Shown here piece by piece: positions 53,248 to 63,214 of a stretch of 64,000 bases of DNA; positions within the stretch are counted from its first letter, which is position 1; every line of letters begins with the position of its first letter. A model generated the notes under the pieces. That model searched no databases, had not been told where the DNA came from, and saw only the letters and a program-made list of their open reading frames with translations. Origin of the DNA: Hyphomicrobiaceae bacterium. GTDB lineage: Bacteria > Pseudomonadota > Alphaproteobacteria > Rhizobiales > Hyphomicrobiaceae. The position numbers and the translations under genes were made by a program. The DNA is taken from positions 62,001-126,000 of the forward strand of contig JAURWC010000084.1 in assembly GCA_030655135.1 (NCBI GenBank). The letters run 5' to 3'.

Positions 53248-53420
53248 ACATTTGTCCAAGGCACATCGCGGCCGCGCAACCCCGGTGCTCCGAGGCGTCG
53301 TAGCTCATCCAGTCGTTCGGATACAGGCATGCGGAATCTGCCCGTCAGATTGCTGACAGAGACAGCGGGTCGAAAGCGGTGCTGAGAGCAGCGGATTAGC
53401 GACTTAACCCGCCGTGGGGA

Positions 53421-53915
53421 TCAAGGCTCCGCTGGAGGGAGCGGATAGACACGAAGCCGGCGTCCACGACCGTCTTCATCATAAAACATGGCGTATACCT
53501 TGACTCCGTTAGTCGTTAGCCGGTTGTACTCTCGCCCCACCTTTGCCCAGCCTTGCTCGCGCCAATGATTTTGCCAACACATCTCAATGTACGTTTTGTA
53601 GATCTCTGCGAATCCGATCATCTGGCCCGGGAATCTATCGGACTCTTCCTGCAGCAGTTGCAGAAGCGCAGCTGCTTGCGTCGCGGCATTTACATGCTCG
53701 ATTGGGCGCGAAAATTTGGGCGGCCGACGCCGCGGTGCACGGCGATTTGATTGAGCAGCCGTCGGATCGCTATCGGACGCAAACCGGTTTTGCACCGGTT
53801 CGAAACCGGTACGAAAGTCGACTGGCATAGGTTCGTCAATGACTTCGCGAACTGCTGTTGCCGCAAGCTGCGAACTATCGGAGACGTCTTTGTGCTGGGG
53901 CTTAAACCAACCCAT
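53421..53915 (-). CDS. Unknown protein of the polymerase-like module
   Basis: The 164-residue protein starts at ATG 53915 with AGGAG seven bases upstream. The first half is polar and probably disordered with an Arg/Pro-rich patch (NRRAPRRRPPKFSRP). The second half is a compact domain, FPGQMIGFAEIYKTYIEMCW then REYNRLTTNGVKVYAMFYDE, that could be a winged helix. No family is recognised. The same strand and close position suggest that it works with the polymerase-like protein downstream. The DNA at 53783-53810 carries three evenly spaced ACCGGT palindromes. Confidence 0.6.
   Translation of the reverse strand: MGWFKPQHKDVSDSSQLAATAVREVIDEPMPVDFRTGFEPVQNRFASDSDPTAAQSNRRAPRRRPPKFSRPIEHVNAATQAAALLQLLQEESDRFPGQMIGFAEIYKTYIEMCWQNHWREQGWAKVGREYNRLTTNGVKVYAMFYDEDGRGRRLRVYPLPPAEP
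53783..53810. repeat. Three ACCGGT palindromes at 11-base intervals
   Basis: ACCGGT occurs at 53783, 53794 and 53805, a period of exactly 11 bases, or about one helical turn. It lies inside the 164-residue gene. Phased palindromes can be cooperative binding sites, although codon coincidence is possible. Confidence 0.6.
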
Positions 53916-54042
53916 CCTAAGCTCCTACATTTGGGATTCTGGGGGAGACGGTTCGGCATACTCCTTGGACCACCTGCGCACGTCGCAACAGGAGCCGACC
54001 AAGATCCTGCGTCTCGCATAAGGCAGACGAACAATTGCGGAA

Positions 54043-54294
54043 TTAGCTCAGCCGCGCTTCTAACCAAGTGTCCACGTCAGTAGCTCGCCACGCTCTTCTG
54101 TTGGGTGACACTTTGATCGGCTTAGGAAACGCATTCTGTGCTACGAGCCTATAAAGGGTCGATCGGCTCAACGTCGTTATTAGTTGTACCTGTCGACGGC
54201 TCAGAAGAGGCTCTATGCACGCTTTCTCGATTGACTTAGACAATTGCGTATCAACGTCTTCCCGCTTTCGTCCCGCTCCGTATCCGTGGTTCAA
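54043..54294 (-). CDS. AlpA-type helix-turn-helix regulator
   Basis: The 83-residue protein starts at TTG 54294 with GGAG upstream. The sequence LLSRRQVQLITTLSRSTLYR followed by FPKPIKVSPNRRAWRATDVD matches the AlpA/MerR-like excisionase family, in which a helix-turn-helix is followed by a wing containing W-R-x-x-D-V-x-x-W. These proteins control integration and excision of prophages and islands. Its presence near a tRNA gene supports an integrated element. No integrase gene is seen in the window. Confidence 0.88.
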   Translation of the reverse strand: MNHGYGAGRKREDVDTQLSKSIEKACIEPLLSRRQVQLITTLSRSTLYRLVAQNAFPKPIKVSPNRRAWRATDVDTWLEARLS

Positions 54295-54380
54295 GGTCCA
54301 GCTCCTCCGCTATGAGGCCTAGAGTTTAGCCGCCATAAGCGAGTGACTTGAAGAGTGGGAATTGCTGCACGTTGGACTAT

Positions 54381-55016
54381 TTATTCCCGAGTGCGGGCAC
54401 AATACTGCTTGGTCCAATCCAGGACTGTCGCGGCCGATAACGCATTTGGTCTGCAGTCGGCAGGCAGCATCTCGGTGACCGTGAGCACGTACTGATAGAA
54501 AGCCCCCTCCAAAGTAGTCGGTGGAGGCTCGCCTTTAGTCACTTTCCAAACATACGCACAAGCGAACACAAGCATTCGATGTTGTCGAAGTCCTGGCGCT
54601 CCTCGCACAGTTGGGCGAGCTTTCAGGTCGTTTTCGATCGACTCGCAATCTAAAATCCAGAGCTCGATATCCCAGACAATCGACTCAAAATCATCGAATA
54701 ACTGGTCATCGAGAAGCTCTTGAAGCACCGCTCTGAACGCTTCAGCATGCTTCCTCGCCTTTGGAAGCAGCTTTAGTCCTACAGTGCGCTCCCGTTGGAG
54801 ATAGGCGAGAAAATCGCCGCGGCCCGCCCTATGGGTGACTACGTAGATAGCCAATTTTCTGAAAAGCTGGATGTTTCCCCAGAGGTCAAGGTGGTGCGGA
54901 TGCGTGAGGCAATTCAACCTCTCGAGTGTTTCTTCAAAAAAGAGAGATCTGACCTCCGCCTCAGCTTCGTCAAACTTGCGCTCGGCATCTTTCCAAGCGT
55001 CTTCCCGAAAACCCAT
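54381..55016 (-). CDS. Hypothetical protein next to tRNA-Pro
   Basis: The 211-residue soluble, helical protein starts at ATG 55016. It includes SLFFEETLERLNCLTHPHHL, FLAYLQRERTVGLKLLPKAR and MLVFACAYVWKVTKGEPPPT near the C terminus. I recognise no family. It is the first gene of the minus-strand module after the tRNA and ends 86 bases before the AlpA-type gene. Composition and codon use by eye are less GC-rich than the core genes to its right, which suggests foreign origin. Confidence 0.6.
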   Translation of the reverse strand: MGFREDAWKDAERKFDEAEAEVRSLFFEETLERLNCLTHPHHLDLWGNIQLFRKLAIYVVTHRAGRGDFLAYLQRERTVGLKLLPKARKHAEAFRAVLQELLDDQLFDDFESIVWDIELWILDCESIENDLKARPTVRGAPGLRQHRMLVFACAYVWKVTKGEPPPTTLEGAFYQYVLTVTEMLPADCRPNALSAATVLDWTKQYCARTRE

Positions 55017-55096
55017 TGGTAGCAGCCGCAGTGGACCAAATGTGGGCCAAATAATAAGACAGCCCGATCAACCACGAGCTAAAGCATTGATGCAAA

Positions 55097-55174
55097 TGGT
55101 CGGAGCGAGAGGATTTGAACCTCCGACCCCCAGTCCCCCAGACTGGTGCGCTAACCAGGCTGCGCTACGCTCCG
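55097..55174 (-). tRNA. tRNA-Pro(GGG)
   Basis: On the minus strand the acceptor arm CGGAGCG pairs with CGCTCCG. The D arm is GCGC...GCGC, the anticodon stem CCAGT/ACTGG encloses loop CTGGGGG (anticodon GGG), and the T arm contains GGTTCAAATCC. Discriminator A and an encoded CCA follow. Its 3' end faces the accessory module, the usual side of integration. Confidence 0.95.
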
Positions 55175-55253
55175 ACTGGCGCCTCTTGTGCCCTGACGGG
55201 ACCGCCGGGTCAACGCCCAACGTGCAGTTCGTATAAAATGCCGGAAGACGCCT

Positions 55254-55985
55254 TTAACCTAGCGCAAAGACGCGCAATTCGTCCGCCTCGGCCGGCAGAA
55301 ACCCCACATGCGCGCCCGTAGACCCCACGGCCATGGCGACGGCGGCGTACAGCCCAGAACCCAGTGCAAGGTCCGACACCTGGATCTCGGATGGCAGCAG
55401 AGTGCCGGAAACACCGCGACCGCGCCCTGCACCAAAGGCGCCTGCGCGCGACAGCACGCGCGCCAATCCCTTGCCCTGCGCCTTGCTCAACGCTTCCAAT
55501 CGCACCCACGCTTGCAAAAAACGCGCGTCGGGCTCGGACGGCAATGCTTGGCTGCTGAGCCCCGCTCCTGCAGCCTCGATTGCCGTGCGGCGGTCTCCTG
55601 CCATGCGGATGGTTCTCGTGCCTTCGATGTCGACGCCGAGCGGACCCACCGGTCCGGTGGCGATCAATGCATGCCCTGCGCCGTGCGACAGGCTGAATGC
55701 AATCCCTGAGTTGGGAAGATCAGGCTTGCCGTTTGCCGACACCGCGAATGGATTGCGCCGGGCGTTAGGCCCCAGGCTGTGCTCCAGCACCAACCTGAGC
55801 GCGACATGGGTAGCCATCCATTCCCTCGCCGCCTGCCCCGAACTGAAGCGCGCGGCCCGCGCGCGCTCGTCGTCGGAAAGACGCGGCACCTCCGCCTCAA
55901 GCATCAGCAATGCGGCCAGCGACGCCCTGAGGTCGACGCACCAAACCCGCGTGATCGGCGTCTGCGGGTTTGGAGTAAGCGTCAT
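55254..55985 (-). CDS. 4'-phosphopantetheinyl transferase
   Basis: The protein has about 243 residues from ATG 55985; a longer frame to 56069 lacks support. It shows the family motifs FSLSHGAGHALIA, GVDIEGTRTI (metal-binding Asp) and WVRLEALSKAQGKGL. Enzymes of this Sfp/AcpT-type group attach the phosphopantetheine arm of CoA to carrier proteins of fatty acid, polyketide or peptide synthesis. The usual K-E in the W-x-x-K-E-A motif reads L-E here. No carrier-protein gene is adjacent; fatty acid genes plsX and fabH lie 4-6 kb away. Confidence 0.88.
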   Translation of the reverse strand: MTLTPNPQTPITRVWCVDLRASLAALLMLEAEVPRLSDDERARAARFSSGQAAREWMATHVALRLVLEHSLGPNARRNPFAVSANGKPDLPNSGIAFSLSHGAGHALIATGPVGPLGVDIEGTRTIRMAGDRRTAIEAAGAGLSSQALPSEPDARFLQAWVRLEALSKAQGKGLARVLSRAGAFGAGRGRGVSGTLLPSEIQVSDLALGSGLYAAVAMAVGSTGAHVGFLPAEADELRVFALG

Positions 55986-56081
55986 GTGACGTAAGCCATG
56001 CGCACAAGGGCCTGACGATTTGACGATGCGAACGGTTGAGCTCGCATCGCGATGTGAACGCCAAGCCAATAGAGACCAAGC

Positions 56082-56609
56082 CTACGCGCGGCGGCCTGCG
56101 CGGCGTGCGGCACGCACCGGCATCTCTTCGCGTGCTGCAGACCCGGTCAATAGCATCTGCCGGCAGGCGCTGAGTTCGGCAATCACCGATTCGACGACGG
56201 CACGGTGCGGTTGCGCAAGCTTGCTGGCACTCGCCGCTAGACTGACCGGACTTGCCACCGGTTTGGCGTCCGGCGTGGGCTTGAGCGTCGCTTTGACAAG
56301 CGGCTTGCGGCCGCGCTTCTTCTCGGCAGGTGGCGGCAACGAGCGGCCGAGCACCTTCACCTCGTCGATGCCTTGTTCGCGAAGGATCTTTTGCACGCCT
56401 TTGATGGTGTAGCCCTGGGCGTGGAGCAAATGGCGAATGCCGCGCAACAGCTCCATATCTTCCGGGCGATAATAGCGGCGGCCACCGCCGCGCTTCATGG
56501 GCCGGATCTGGGGAAACTTCGCTTCCCAGAAACGCAGCACGTGCTTGGGTACTTCCAGCTCGCCTGCAACTTCACTGATGGTGCGGAAGGCTTCGGCTGC
56601 CTTGCTCAT
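56082..56609 (-). CDS. MerR-family transcriptional regulator
   Basis: The 175-residue protein has an N-terminal MerR domain ([54 protein letters not shown]) and a basic, Ala/Pro-rich tail with no metal-binding cysteines. A gene of this type commonly sits next to ihfA in alphaproteobacteria. Its target is unknown. It ends 82 bases from ihfA's operon neighbour region and has its own start at ATG 56609. Confidence 0.93.
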   Translation of the reverse strand: MSKAAEAFRTISEVAGELEVPKHVLRFWEAKFPQIRPMKRGGGRRYYRPEDMELLRGIRHLLHAQGYTIKGVQKILREQGIDEVKVLGRSLPPPAEKKRGRKPLVKATLKPTPDAKPVASPVSLAASASKLAQPHRAVVESVIAELSACRQMLLTGSAAREEMPVRAARRAGRRA

Positions 56610-56818
56610 CTGCTATCCCCTTGTTGTCCGATCCGTCCGCGACCGGTCGAAGGAGATCATAACGCGTTTCGGTGCGTTGCGTCACAGTACGAATGCAGGT
56701 GATCACCAACATGTGGCAAGACACCACCAAGGCAGCGCAAATTCTGCCTCGCAATCAACGTTATGCCGGACAGAGAAATTTTTTGAGGCAGGGTGCCGCA
56801 GCGTCGATAAAACCGGCG

Positions 56819-57133
56819 TTAGCCCTTCTCGCTCTGCGAGAGGCCGGCGTTGATTCGATCCTTCATGATATTGCTCGGCCGGAAGACGAGCACGCGGCGG
56901 GGCGTGATCGGCACTTCCTTGCCTGTCTTCGGGTTACGCCCGATGCGCTCGCCTTTGCTGCGAATGCCGAACGAGCCGAACGACGACAGCTTGACGGCTT
57001 CGCCGCGCGATAGCGAACTCGAGATCTCGTTGAGAACGAGCTCGACCAATTCCTGAGACTCGTTGCGTGGCAAACCGACCTTGCGGACGACCGCCTCCGC
57101 CAAGTCGGCCCGTGTCAGCGTCTTGGCACTCAT
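56819..57133 (-). CDS. ihfA: Integration host factor subunit alpha
   Basis: The 104-residue protein starts at ATG 57133 with GGGAGG upstream; an ATG five codons earlier also exists. It matches IHF-alpha throughout: [40 protein letters not shown] and [20 protein letters not shown], with the DNA-intercalating proline in the RNPKTG arm. With IHF-beta it bends DNA at promoters, origins and recombination sites. It lies between the MerR gene and the fabH-plsX block with a 209-base gap on its left. Confidence 0.96.
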   Translation of the reverse strand: MSAKTLTRADLAEAVVRKVGLPRNESQELVELVLNEISSSLSRGEAVKLSSFGSFGIRSKGERIGRNPKTGKEVPITPRRVLVFRPSNIMKDRINAGLSQSEKG

Positions 57134-57402
57134 TACACAACCTCCCAACGGTGGATATTTTTGTTCATTTTTTGAGGATGGTACCGGGCCAAATGCCGTT
57201 GGTCAACGGCACATCGTTACAACCACCTGAAAGTAAAGAAAGAATTTAACGATTTGTGGCTGCGCCGCACCGCCATCGATCGCGCGCACATTCTCGCCCT
57301 GCTCACCGCGCGTTTGGAATGCCGCCCATCAGTAAGCCAAAATGAACGTTTGACAATTAATATGCGCAATAGAATTACGGAATGTTATCAGAGTGTACAG
57401 AC

Positions 57403-59091
57403 ATGTCGTTAACGCGAAAACTCTCGCTGATGGTCGCGGCTGCAATTCTGCTGACCAGCGGCGCGATGTGGGTGTTCACATCCAAGCTGGTCTGGTCGGA
57501 ACTCGAGCAACGGCAGGAGACGCAGGCGACGCAGAACCTGCGGACGCTGGCGCTGGTGTTTGCGGGCCGGGTCACGGGAGCCAAAAGCGATGTCGTAGAG
57601 ACCAACGTGGGACGCGTCACCGCTCCGGACCTGTCTGATTTTGCCGATCACTCCATCGTTGACGACGCCGTAGCCTACGTCGGTGGCAACGCGACGGTTT
57701 TTGCCTACGATACCGGCCAGAACAAATTCGTGCGCCGGGCCACCACCGTGCGCAAAGAGAGTGGAGAGCGTGCTGTCGGCACCGCGCTCGCAGCCGATAG
57801 CCCTGCGCTGCAACCTCTGCTGCACGGCAACGCCTACAAGGGCCTGACCGTCCTGTTCGGTAAGCGCTACTTCACATTGTACCACCCGACATTCGACGCG
57901 TCCGGCAAGGTCAACGGCATCCTTTACGTCGGCGTACCGGTCGATGAAACGTTCGACACCTACGCCTCGACCATGACGGCCGTCTCGACGGGAACCGCCC
58001 TGACGGCATTGCTCGCCTGCCTCGCGGCCGGCTTTGCAGCCTCGCGCATGTTCCGGCCGTTGCAGGCGATAACCGCCCGCGTTGACGGGTTGGCAAAAGG
58101 CGACCTCGACGCCCCGATCCTGTTCGTAGGACGAACAGACGAAATTGGCGCCGTCGCGCAGGCCCTGAAGGTTCTTTGTGACACGAGCCGCCGCGCGCGC
58201 ACACTGGAGCAAGAGCGCGAAGCCAACGCCATCAAAGACAAACTCGCTCGCGCCGACCTCGATCAGGCGATCGCCGACTTCCGCGACAATGTTTCGACGT
58301 CGCTCCATAACCTGACCGCCAACACCAGCGGCATGCGCAAGCGCGCCGAGGAAATGACCAGCGTCTCCTCTACGACGCAGGGTGCGATCGAGACTGCATC
58401 GGCATCTGCCGGCATGGCATCGTCGAACGTGTCCATGGTCGCCAGTGCAGCAGGACAATTGTCGAGTTCGATCGGCGAAATCGGCGGTCAGCTCGATCGC
58501 GCCAAGGTGATGTCAGAAACCGCGCTGGAAGACGCTGAAGTGACCGACCGGCAGATTGCGTCGCTTGCTCAGACGGCAGAAAAAATCGGCGACGTTGTTG
58601 GCCTGATCAATCAGATCGCCGCCCAGACGAACCTTCTCGCCCTCAACGCCACCATCGAAGCGGCTCGCGCCGGTGAAGCCGGCAAGGGCTTCGCAGTCGT
58701 TGCCCAGGAAGTGAAGAACCTCGCCAGCCAGACCGGCAAGGCCACCGACGAGATCTCCAAGCAGATCGCCAGCGTCCAATCCTCGACGCAAGAGGCGGTC
58801 GAGGCCATCCGCCGCATCACCGGCCGTGTTCGCGAGATCACGCAGACGACGGCCAGCATCGCGGCAGCGACCGTTCAGCAGGCGGCAGCGACAGAGGAGA
58901 TTTCACGCAACGTCGGTGAAGCCGCTCGCAGCACGGACGACATCGCTGGGCATTTCACGACCGTGACGCACGCAGCTGAACGCACATCCGAAGCCGCAGG
59001 CTTCGTGACAGACGCGGCCCAATCCGTAAATGGCTTGGCCGCCCAGCTGGAAAACCAGGTGGAAACATTCCTGAAGCGCGTTGCGGCCTGA
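57403..59091 (+). CDS. Methyl-accepting chemotaxis protein with periplasmic Cache domain
   Basis: The 562-residue receptor starts at ATG 57403; an ATG at 57382 is in frame. It has a membrane helix (about residues 7-30), a periplasmic Cache-like sensor domain (about 40-190; [20 protein letters not shown] then [13 protein letters not shown]), a second helix, HAMP ([20 protein letters not shown]) and the signalling hairpin with [20 protein letters not shown]. Ligand is unknown. It is the only plus-strand gene between ihfA and bamE and breaks the otherwise minus-strand core block. Confidence 0.94.
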   Translation: MSLTRKLSLMVAAAILLTSGAMWVFTSKLVWSELEQRQETQATQNLRTLALVFAGRVTGAKSDVVETNVGRVTAPDLSDFADHSIVDDAVAYVGGNATVFAYDTGQNKFVRRATTVRKESGERAVGTALAADSPALQPLLHGNAYKGLTVLFGKRYFTLYHPTFDASGKVNGILYVGVPVDETFDTYASTMTAVSTGTALTALLACLAAGFAASRMFRPLQAITARVDGLAKGDLDAPILFVGRTDEIGAVAQALKVLCDTSRRARTLEQEREANAIKDKLARADLDQAIADFRDNVSTSLHNLTANTSGMRKRAEEMTSVSSTTQGAIETASASAGMASSNVSMVASAAGQLSSSIGEIGGQLDRAKVMSETALEDAEVTDRQIASLAQTAEKIGDVVGLINQIAAQTNLLALNATIEAARAGEAGKGFAVVAQEVKNLASQTGKATDEISKQIASVQSSTQEAVEAIRRITGRVREITQTTASIAAATVQQAAATEEISRNVGEAARSTDDIAGHFTTVTHAAERTSEAAGFVTDAAQSVNGLAAQLENQVETFLKRVAA

Positions 59092-59109
59092 CGGCAGCAG
59101 GCGCGTTTC

Positions 59110-60087
59110 TCACCAGCGCGCCAGAACTGCGCCCCACGTGAAGCCACCACCCATGGCTTCCATTAAAACCAGGCTACCGTCCTTCACCCGGTGCTCTTCG
59201 AAAGCCTGGTTCAATGCCAGCGGGATCGAAGCGGCCGACGTGTTGCCATGCTTTTCCAGCGTCATCATGATCTTCTTGGGATCGACACCGAGCTTCTTGG
59301 CGATGCCGTCGAGAATGCGCGCGTTCGCCTGATGCGGCACGTAAAGGTCGATCTCGTCGGCGGCATAGCCGGTCATCACCAGCGTTTCTTCGATCACACC
59401 TGAGATCTTCTGCACCGCGTGGCGGAAAACCTCGCGGCCGTTCATGCGCAGCAGTCCGACGGTCTTGGTCGAACCCGGACCGCCATCGACATACAGCATG
59501 TCTTCGTAGCGCCCGTCGGAGCGGATACGCGTGGCGATGATGCCGCGATCCTCCCGTGTGCCGTGCTGCTGCTGAGCCTCCAGCACCACCGCGCCGGCGC
59601 CGTCGCCGAACAGCACGCAGGTGCCGCGATCACTCCAGTCGAGAATGCGAGAAAACGTCTCCGCCCCGATGACCAGGGCGCGCTTCGATTGCCCCGCCTT
59701 GATGAAATTGTCTGCCACCGTCAGAGCGTAGACGAAGCCGGAACACACCGCCTGCACGTCGAATGCGGCGCCCTTCGTGACACCCAGCTGCGCCTGTATC
59801 CTGACCGCGGTAGCCGGAAACGTCCGGTCGGGCGTCGCCGTGGCGCAGATTACAAGATCGATATCTATGGGATCGATGCCTGCGCGCACCAGCGCCTGTT
59901 TGGCTGCGGCGATGCCCAGGTCGGACGTCAGCTCCCCGTCGGCCGCGATATGCCGCTCACGAATGCCTGAGCGCTCGACAATCCACTCGTCCGTCGTGTC
60001 GACGATCTTGGCCAGGTCATCGTTTGTCATCACGCGTTTCGGCAAGTAAGCGCCGACGCCGCGAATGACTGATCGAAGAACTGCCAC
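59110..60087 (-). CDS. fabH: 3-oxoacyl-ACP synthase III (FabH)
   Basis: The 325-residue enzyme starts fatty acid synthesis by condensing acetyl-CoA with malonyl-ACP. The catalytic triad is present: Cys in [15 protein letters not shown], His in [16 protein letters not shown] and Asn in [14 protein letters not shown]. Length and start ([20 protein letters not shown]) are normal. It is transcribed after plsX with a 77-base gap, an arrangement that links phospholipid and fatty acid synthesis in many bacteria. Confidence 0.98.
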   Translation of the reverse strand: MAVLRSVIRGVGAYLPKRVMTNDDLAKIVDTTDEWIVERSGIRERHIAADGELTSDLGIAAAKQALVRAGIDPIDIDLVICATATPDRTFPATAVRIQAQLGVTKGAAFDVQAVCSGFVYALTVADNFIKAGQSKRALVIGAETFSRILDWSDRGTCVLFGDGAGAVVLEAQQQHGTREDRGIIATRIRSDGRYEDMLYVDGGPGSTKTVGLLRMNGREVFRHAVQKISGVIEETLVMTGYAADEIDLYVPHQANARILDGIAKKLGVDPKKIMMTLEKHGNTSAASIPLALNQAFEEHRVKDGSLVLMEAMGGGFTWGAVLARW

Positions 60088-60164
60088 GGTATGTCCTTTC
60101 TTTTCCTTGTCCCGCCGCGGGGAGAGCGCAAGACCGGCCGTTGCCGGACGTGCGTGTGATGCGG

Positions 60165-61241
60165 CTAGCCCGCCACGGCGTCTCCAAGACGCCCATGGAA
60201 GCCGTCGAGATCAGAGCCAAGCCGTGCCAGAAGTCCGCTCTCGGCCATCTCGTAGCCGAGATCGACGGCACTGGCAAAGCCCAGAGCGTCGGTTCCGCCA
60301 TGACTTTTGACGGCAAGCCCATTGAGCCCGAGGAAAGTACCGCCGTTCACGCGCCTTGGATCCATCTTGTGCTTCAATACCTTGAAGCCGCCACGCGCCA
60401 GCAAAGCACCCGCCTGCGAGACCCAGCTGCGGGTCATGGCATCCTTTAGATATTGCCCGATCTGTCTGGCAGTACCCTCGGCCGTCTTTAGCGCGATATT
60501 GCCCGCAAAGCCTTCCACCACGACAACGTCGACGATGCCCTGGCCGATCTGGTCGCCTTCGATGAACCCTTTGTAGCTCAACGGCAGATCGTGCGCCTTG
60601 AGCAGTGTGTTCGCCTCGCGGACCTCGTCCATGCCTTTGATCTCTTCGACACCCACATTGAGCAGCCCCACCGTCGGCCGTTCAATATGGAAGATCGCGC
60701 GCGCCATGGCGGCGCCCATCACCGCAAATTCAGTCAGCTGTTGCGCCGTGGCGCCAATGTTGGCACCGACGTCGAGCACGATGCACTCCGCTTTCACCGT
60801 CGGCCATAGCGCCGCGATGGCCGGGCGCTCGATACCGGTCATCGGCCGCAGGATCAATTTGGACATTGCCATCAGTGCGCCGGTGTTGCCCGCAGACACC
60901 GCGACGTGTGCCTGCCCCTGGCGTACGGCATCGAGTGCGAGCCACATGCTGGAACCCTTGCCGCGGCGCAGCGCCTGGCTCGGCTTGTCGTGCATGGACA
61001 CAGCAAGCGCCGTATGAACGACACGCGCGCGAGCCTTGAGAGCGGGGTTCTGCTCCAGTACGGGGCCGATGCGCGCCTCGTCTCCAAACAGCAGGAAGTT
61101 CAAGTGCGGGTGGCGCACCAGCGAGATCGCAGCACCCGGCAACACGACCTCCGGACCATGGTCGCCGCCCATTGCGTCGAGCGCGACCGTTCGCGCTTGT
61201 CCGCCAGAAAGCCCCCCGTTTAGCCCCCCAGTTAGCCCCAT
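60165..61241 (-). CDS. plsX: Phosphate acyltransferase PlsX
   Basis: The enzyme makes acyl-phosphate from acyl-ACP for phospholipid synthesis. Signature regions are [40 protein letters not shown] and [20 protein letters not shown]. From ATG 61241 the protein has 358 residues; an ATG at 61277 would add 12. Either start leaves an unusual Gly-rich leader ([14 protein letters not shown]) encoded by a short tandem G-run repeat. The true start could lie later, near the VALDAMGG motif. DUF177 and the bc1 chaperone lie upstream in the same operon. Confidence 0.96.
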   Translation of the reverse strand: MGLTGGLNGGLSGGQARTVALDAMGGDHGPEVVLPGAAISLVRHPHLNFLLFGDEARIGPVLEQNPALKARARVVHTALAVSMHDKPSQALRRGKGSSMWLALDAVRQGQAHVAVSAGNTGALMAMSKLILRPMTGIERPAIAALWPTVKAECIVLDVGANIGATAQQLTEFAVMGAAMARAIFHIERPTVGLLNVGVEEIKGMDEVREANTLLKAHDLPLSYKGFIEGDQIGQGIVDVVVVEGFAGNIALKTAEGTARQIGQYLKDAMTRSWVSQAGALLARGGFKVLKHKMDPRRVNGGTFLGLNGLAVKSHGGTDALGFASAVDLGYEMAESGLLARLGSDLDGFHGRLGDAVAG

Positions 61242-61383
61242 TTTCTGCTGCCCCGGACTGCTGTGTCTGTTGCGCAAAGCGCTTGCCGCCCGCGCGTTGT
61301 CCCCCGCTCAGGCCGCGGGAAAATACCCTTTTGCGACTGCGAAACAACCCATTTATCCGCGCCAAATGGTCCGCGGCAGACCG

Positions 61384-61899
61384 CTATTTCTTCAATTTTC
61401 CCAACGCTGCAAACGGGTTCGCTACTGCGCTATCGCCAGCAGCGGACACGTCCAGTTCCACCCCCGGGAGCCGCGGATACGGGTTGATCGACGTCGAAAT
61501 ATGCTCCAGCACGATCAGCCCGAGGTCGATCATGTCGTCCTCGATCGGCTCGAAATCGGGCGTTTCCAGGATTCCCATCTCTTCAATGTCCTGCACGCCC
61601 TCCGGCAGCATGTCGGCAGGCCGCAGTTCGGTATTGATGGCCTCGTCGATGTGCTCCGAGATCGGCTCCAGCGTCACGACGCATTGCTGCTTCAGGTCTG
61701 CCAGGATGTGGCCAGACAGCCGGTAGATGCCTGAGCGCAGCGGCACGATCTTATATTCGACCTTCAGGCTTTCGCAGGCCAGGATGTCCACCACGCGAGC
61801 CAGTTCTTTGCACTCGGCCAGTGACGCGGTATGCGAACCCGTGACACCGTTCGGGCCGATAGCGCGCAACGGAATGCGCCACTCGAATAGATCAATCAC
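61384..61899 (-). CDS. DUF177 (YceD-like) protein
   Basis: The 171-residue protein includes ADLKQQCVVTLEPISEHIDE, IDLGLIVLEHISTSINPYPR and a C-terminal NPFAALGKLKK. These fit the DUF177/YceD family, which in enterobacteria precedes rpmF and plsX and affects 23S ribosomal RNA accumulation. The plsX neighbour agrees with that pattern, although no rpmF is seen here. It overlaps the chaperone gene by four bases. Confidence 0.88.
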   Translation of the reverse strand: MIDLFEWRIPLRAIGPNGVTGSHTASLAECKELARVVDILACESLKVEYKIVPLRSGIYRLSGHILADLKQQCVVTLEPISEHIDEAINTELRPADMLPEGVQDIEEMGILETPDFEPIEDDMIDLGLIVLEHISTSINPYPRLPGVELDVSAAGDSAVANPFAALGKLKK

Positions 61900-62423
61900 G
61901 ACGGCTCTCCTGGAATGCTGGAAAAAATCACCTTCCCACTCAGCACGCTGTCAAGATCGGTAGCCTTCAAGGCTTGCGCGGAAGCTGTCAGATAGCGTGC
62001 GACAGCTGCTGCATCCACCCGCCCTGGCACAAACCCGGCAATTTGCTCGGCCAAATCCGCCGGCGATTGCGCCATTGCGGTCCGGTAGGCGCGAAAGCGC
62101 TCGTAGAGCCCGGCCGCCGACCGCTTCACCTTCTTGCCCACCGACAGATCGCCGACACCCATTTCGCGCATGCTGTCGTCCATGTCCGTCACGAAGGTTT
62201 CCATGACGCGCTGCGCAATACGATCGGCTTGCGGCCCCGCGCCCTTCAGCCGATCGATCACCACGAACAAATGCAACGCAATCATTTCGTAGCGGCCCTC
62301 CGGCGTGTCCTCTACGCCGCAGCCGGAGTAAAACACCGGCTGCCGCGCCCCGGTCACGATCGCGCCATAAAGCTCCTTTGCTTTACAACGGTCTTCGCTG
62401 CGCGTCTTCAACCAGTTAAGCAC
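61896..62423 (-). CDS. Ubiquinol-cytochrome c chaperone (CBP3 family)
   Basis: The 175-residue protein contains KAKELYGAIVTGARQPVFYS, GRYEMIALHLFVVIDRLKGA and MREMGVGDLSVGKKVKRSAA, the core of the CBP3/UQCC1-type chaperone domain. Members help assemble cytochrome bc1. In alphaproteobacteria it is usually encoded beside DUF177 and plsX, as here. It starts at ATG 62423, divergent from bamE across a 101-base gap. Confidence 0.9.
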   Translation of the reverse strand: MLNWLKTRSEDRCKAKELYGAIVTGARQPVFYSGCGVEDTPEGRYEMIALHLFVVIDRLKGAGPQADRIAQRVMETFVTDMDDSMREMGVGDLSVGKKVKRSAAGLYERFRAYRTAMAQSPADLAEQIAGFVPGRVDAAAVARYLTASAQALKATDLDSVLSGKVIFSSIPGEPS

Positions 62424-62524
62424 GATTCACATCCTTGTCGGCGCAAGCATCGCAGGTGCCCCACGGCTGGGGACGACCCGCAACGCTTCGTTGAATTTCG
62501 CTGGGCTTGGAGCTAATCGAGCGC

Positions 62525-63058
62525 ATGGGTCAAATGAAAACTGAGTCTGCCGACGAAAGTGCCGTGGGACCGGCCGACGCCTCATCCCCAGCGCGCGTCA
62601 ACCGCTCGCTGGCCAGTGGCTGGTTTTATCACTTCGCTTTGCCGCTGGTCGCAGCAATTGCTGTAACGGCCTGTTCCGAACAGGTTACGGTTCGCGGCGC
62701 GGCCCTGCGCGAAACGGACCTGCAGCAGATCCAGCCTGGCGTCGGCCAGGAACAAGTTCGAATGGCCCTCGGCACGCCGACGACCACTACGACCACCGGC
62801 GCAGGCAACGTTTATTATTATATTTCAAGCAAGGAAACTCAGACGGCATTTTTTAAACCGACAGAGGTCGATCGCAAGGTCATCGCCGTCTACTTCTCGC
62901 CGATGGGTTCCGTGGAACGCGTGGCAAATTACGGTATGCAGGACGGCAAGGTCATCGACGTCAGCACACGCAAGACACCCGCGCCGGGCTCGCGCGACGA
63001 GAACATGGTCAAACAGCTGTTCCGCAACCTCGGACAGAAGCAGCTCTTCGGCGAATAG
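62525..63058 (+). CDS. bamE: Outer-membrane assembly lipoprotein BamE (SmpA/OmlA)
   Basis: The protein has about 177 residues from ATG 62525; ATG 62534 and TTG 62507 are alternatives. A long polar leader precedes the hydrophobic signal and lipobox (AIAVTACSEQ, with lipidated Cys). The SmpA/BamE domain follows: LQQIQPGVGQEQVRMALGTP, then YYISSKETQTAFFKPTEVDR and VIAVYFSPMGSVERVANYGM. BamE supports the BAM complex that inserts outer-membrane proteins. The N terminus before the signal is longer than usual, so the true start may be later. Confidence 0.92.
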   Translation: MGQMKTESADESAVGPADASSPARVNRSLASGWFYHFALPLVAAIAVTACSEQVTVRGAALRETDLQQIQPGVGQEQVRMALGTPTTTTTTGAGNVYYYISSKETQTAFFKPTEVDRKVIAVYFSPMGSVERVANYGMQDGKVIDVSTRKTPAPGSRDENMVKQLFRNLGQKQLFGE

Positions 63059-63214
63059 GACTTATCTCCGACTCGACATAACTCCGCCTTTGTATATTAA
63101 ATGCAGAAGTAATTTCGGGAATGTCGCAGGTAAGTCATTCAGCTCATCGATAAGAACGACGTCATCGTCCATCGCTTCACCAAAGCTTGGGCCAGGGGCG
63201 ATATCGCTGAAACC

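Noticed and set aside
55097-55119. Copy of the tRNA-Pro 3' end elsewhere in the window as an attachment site
   Set aside because: I looked by eye near 42.3-42.7 kb and 51.5-52.1 kb and saw no convincing copy; a computed search would be needed.
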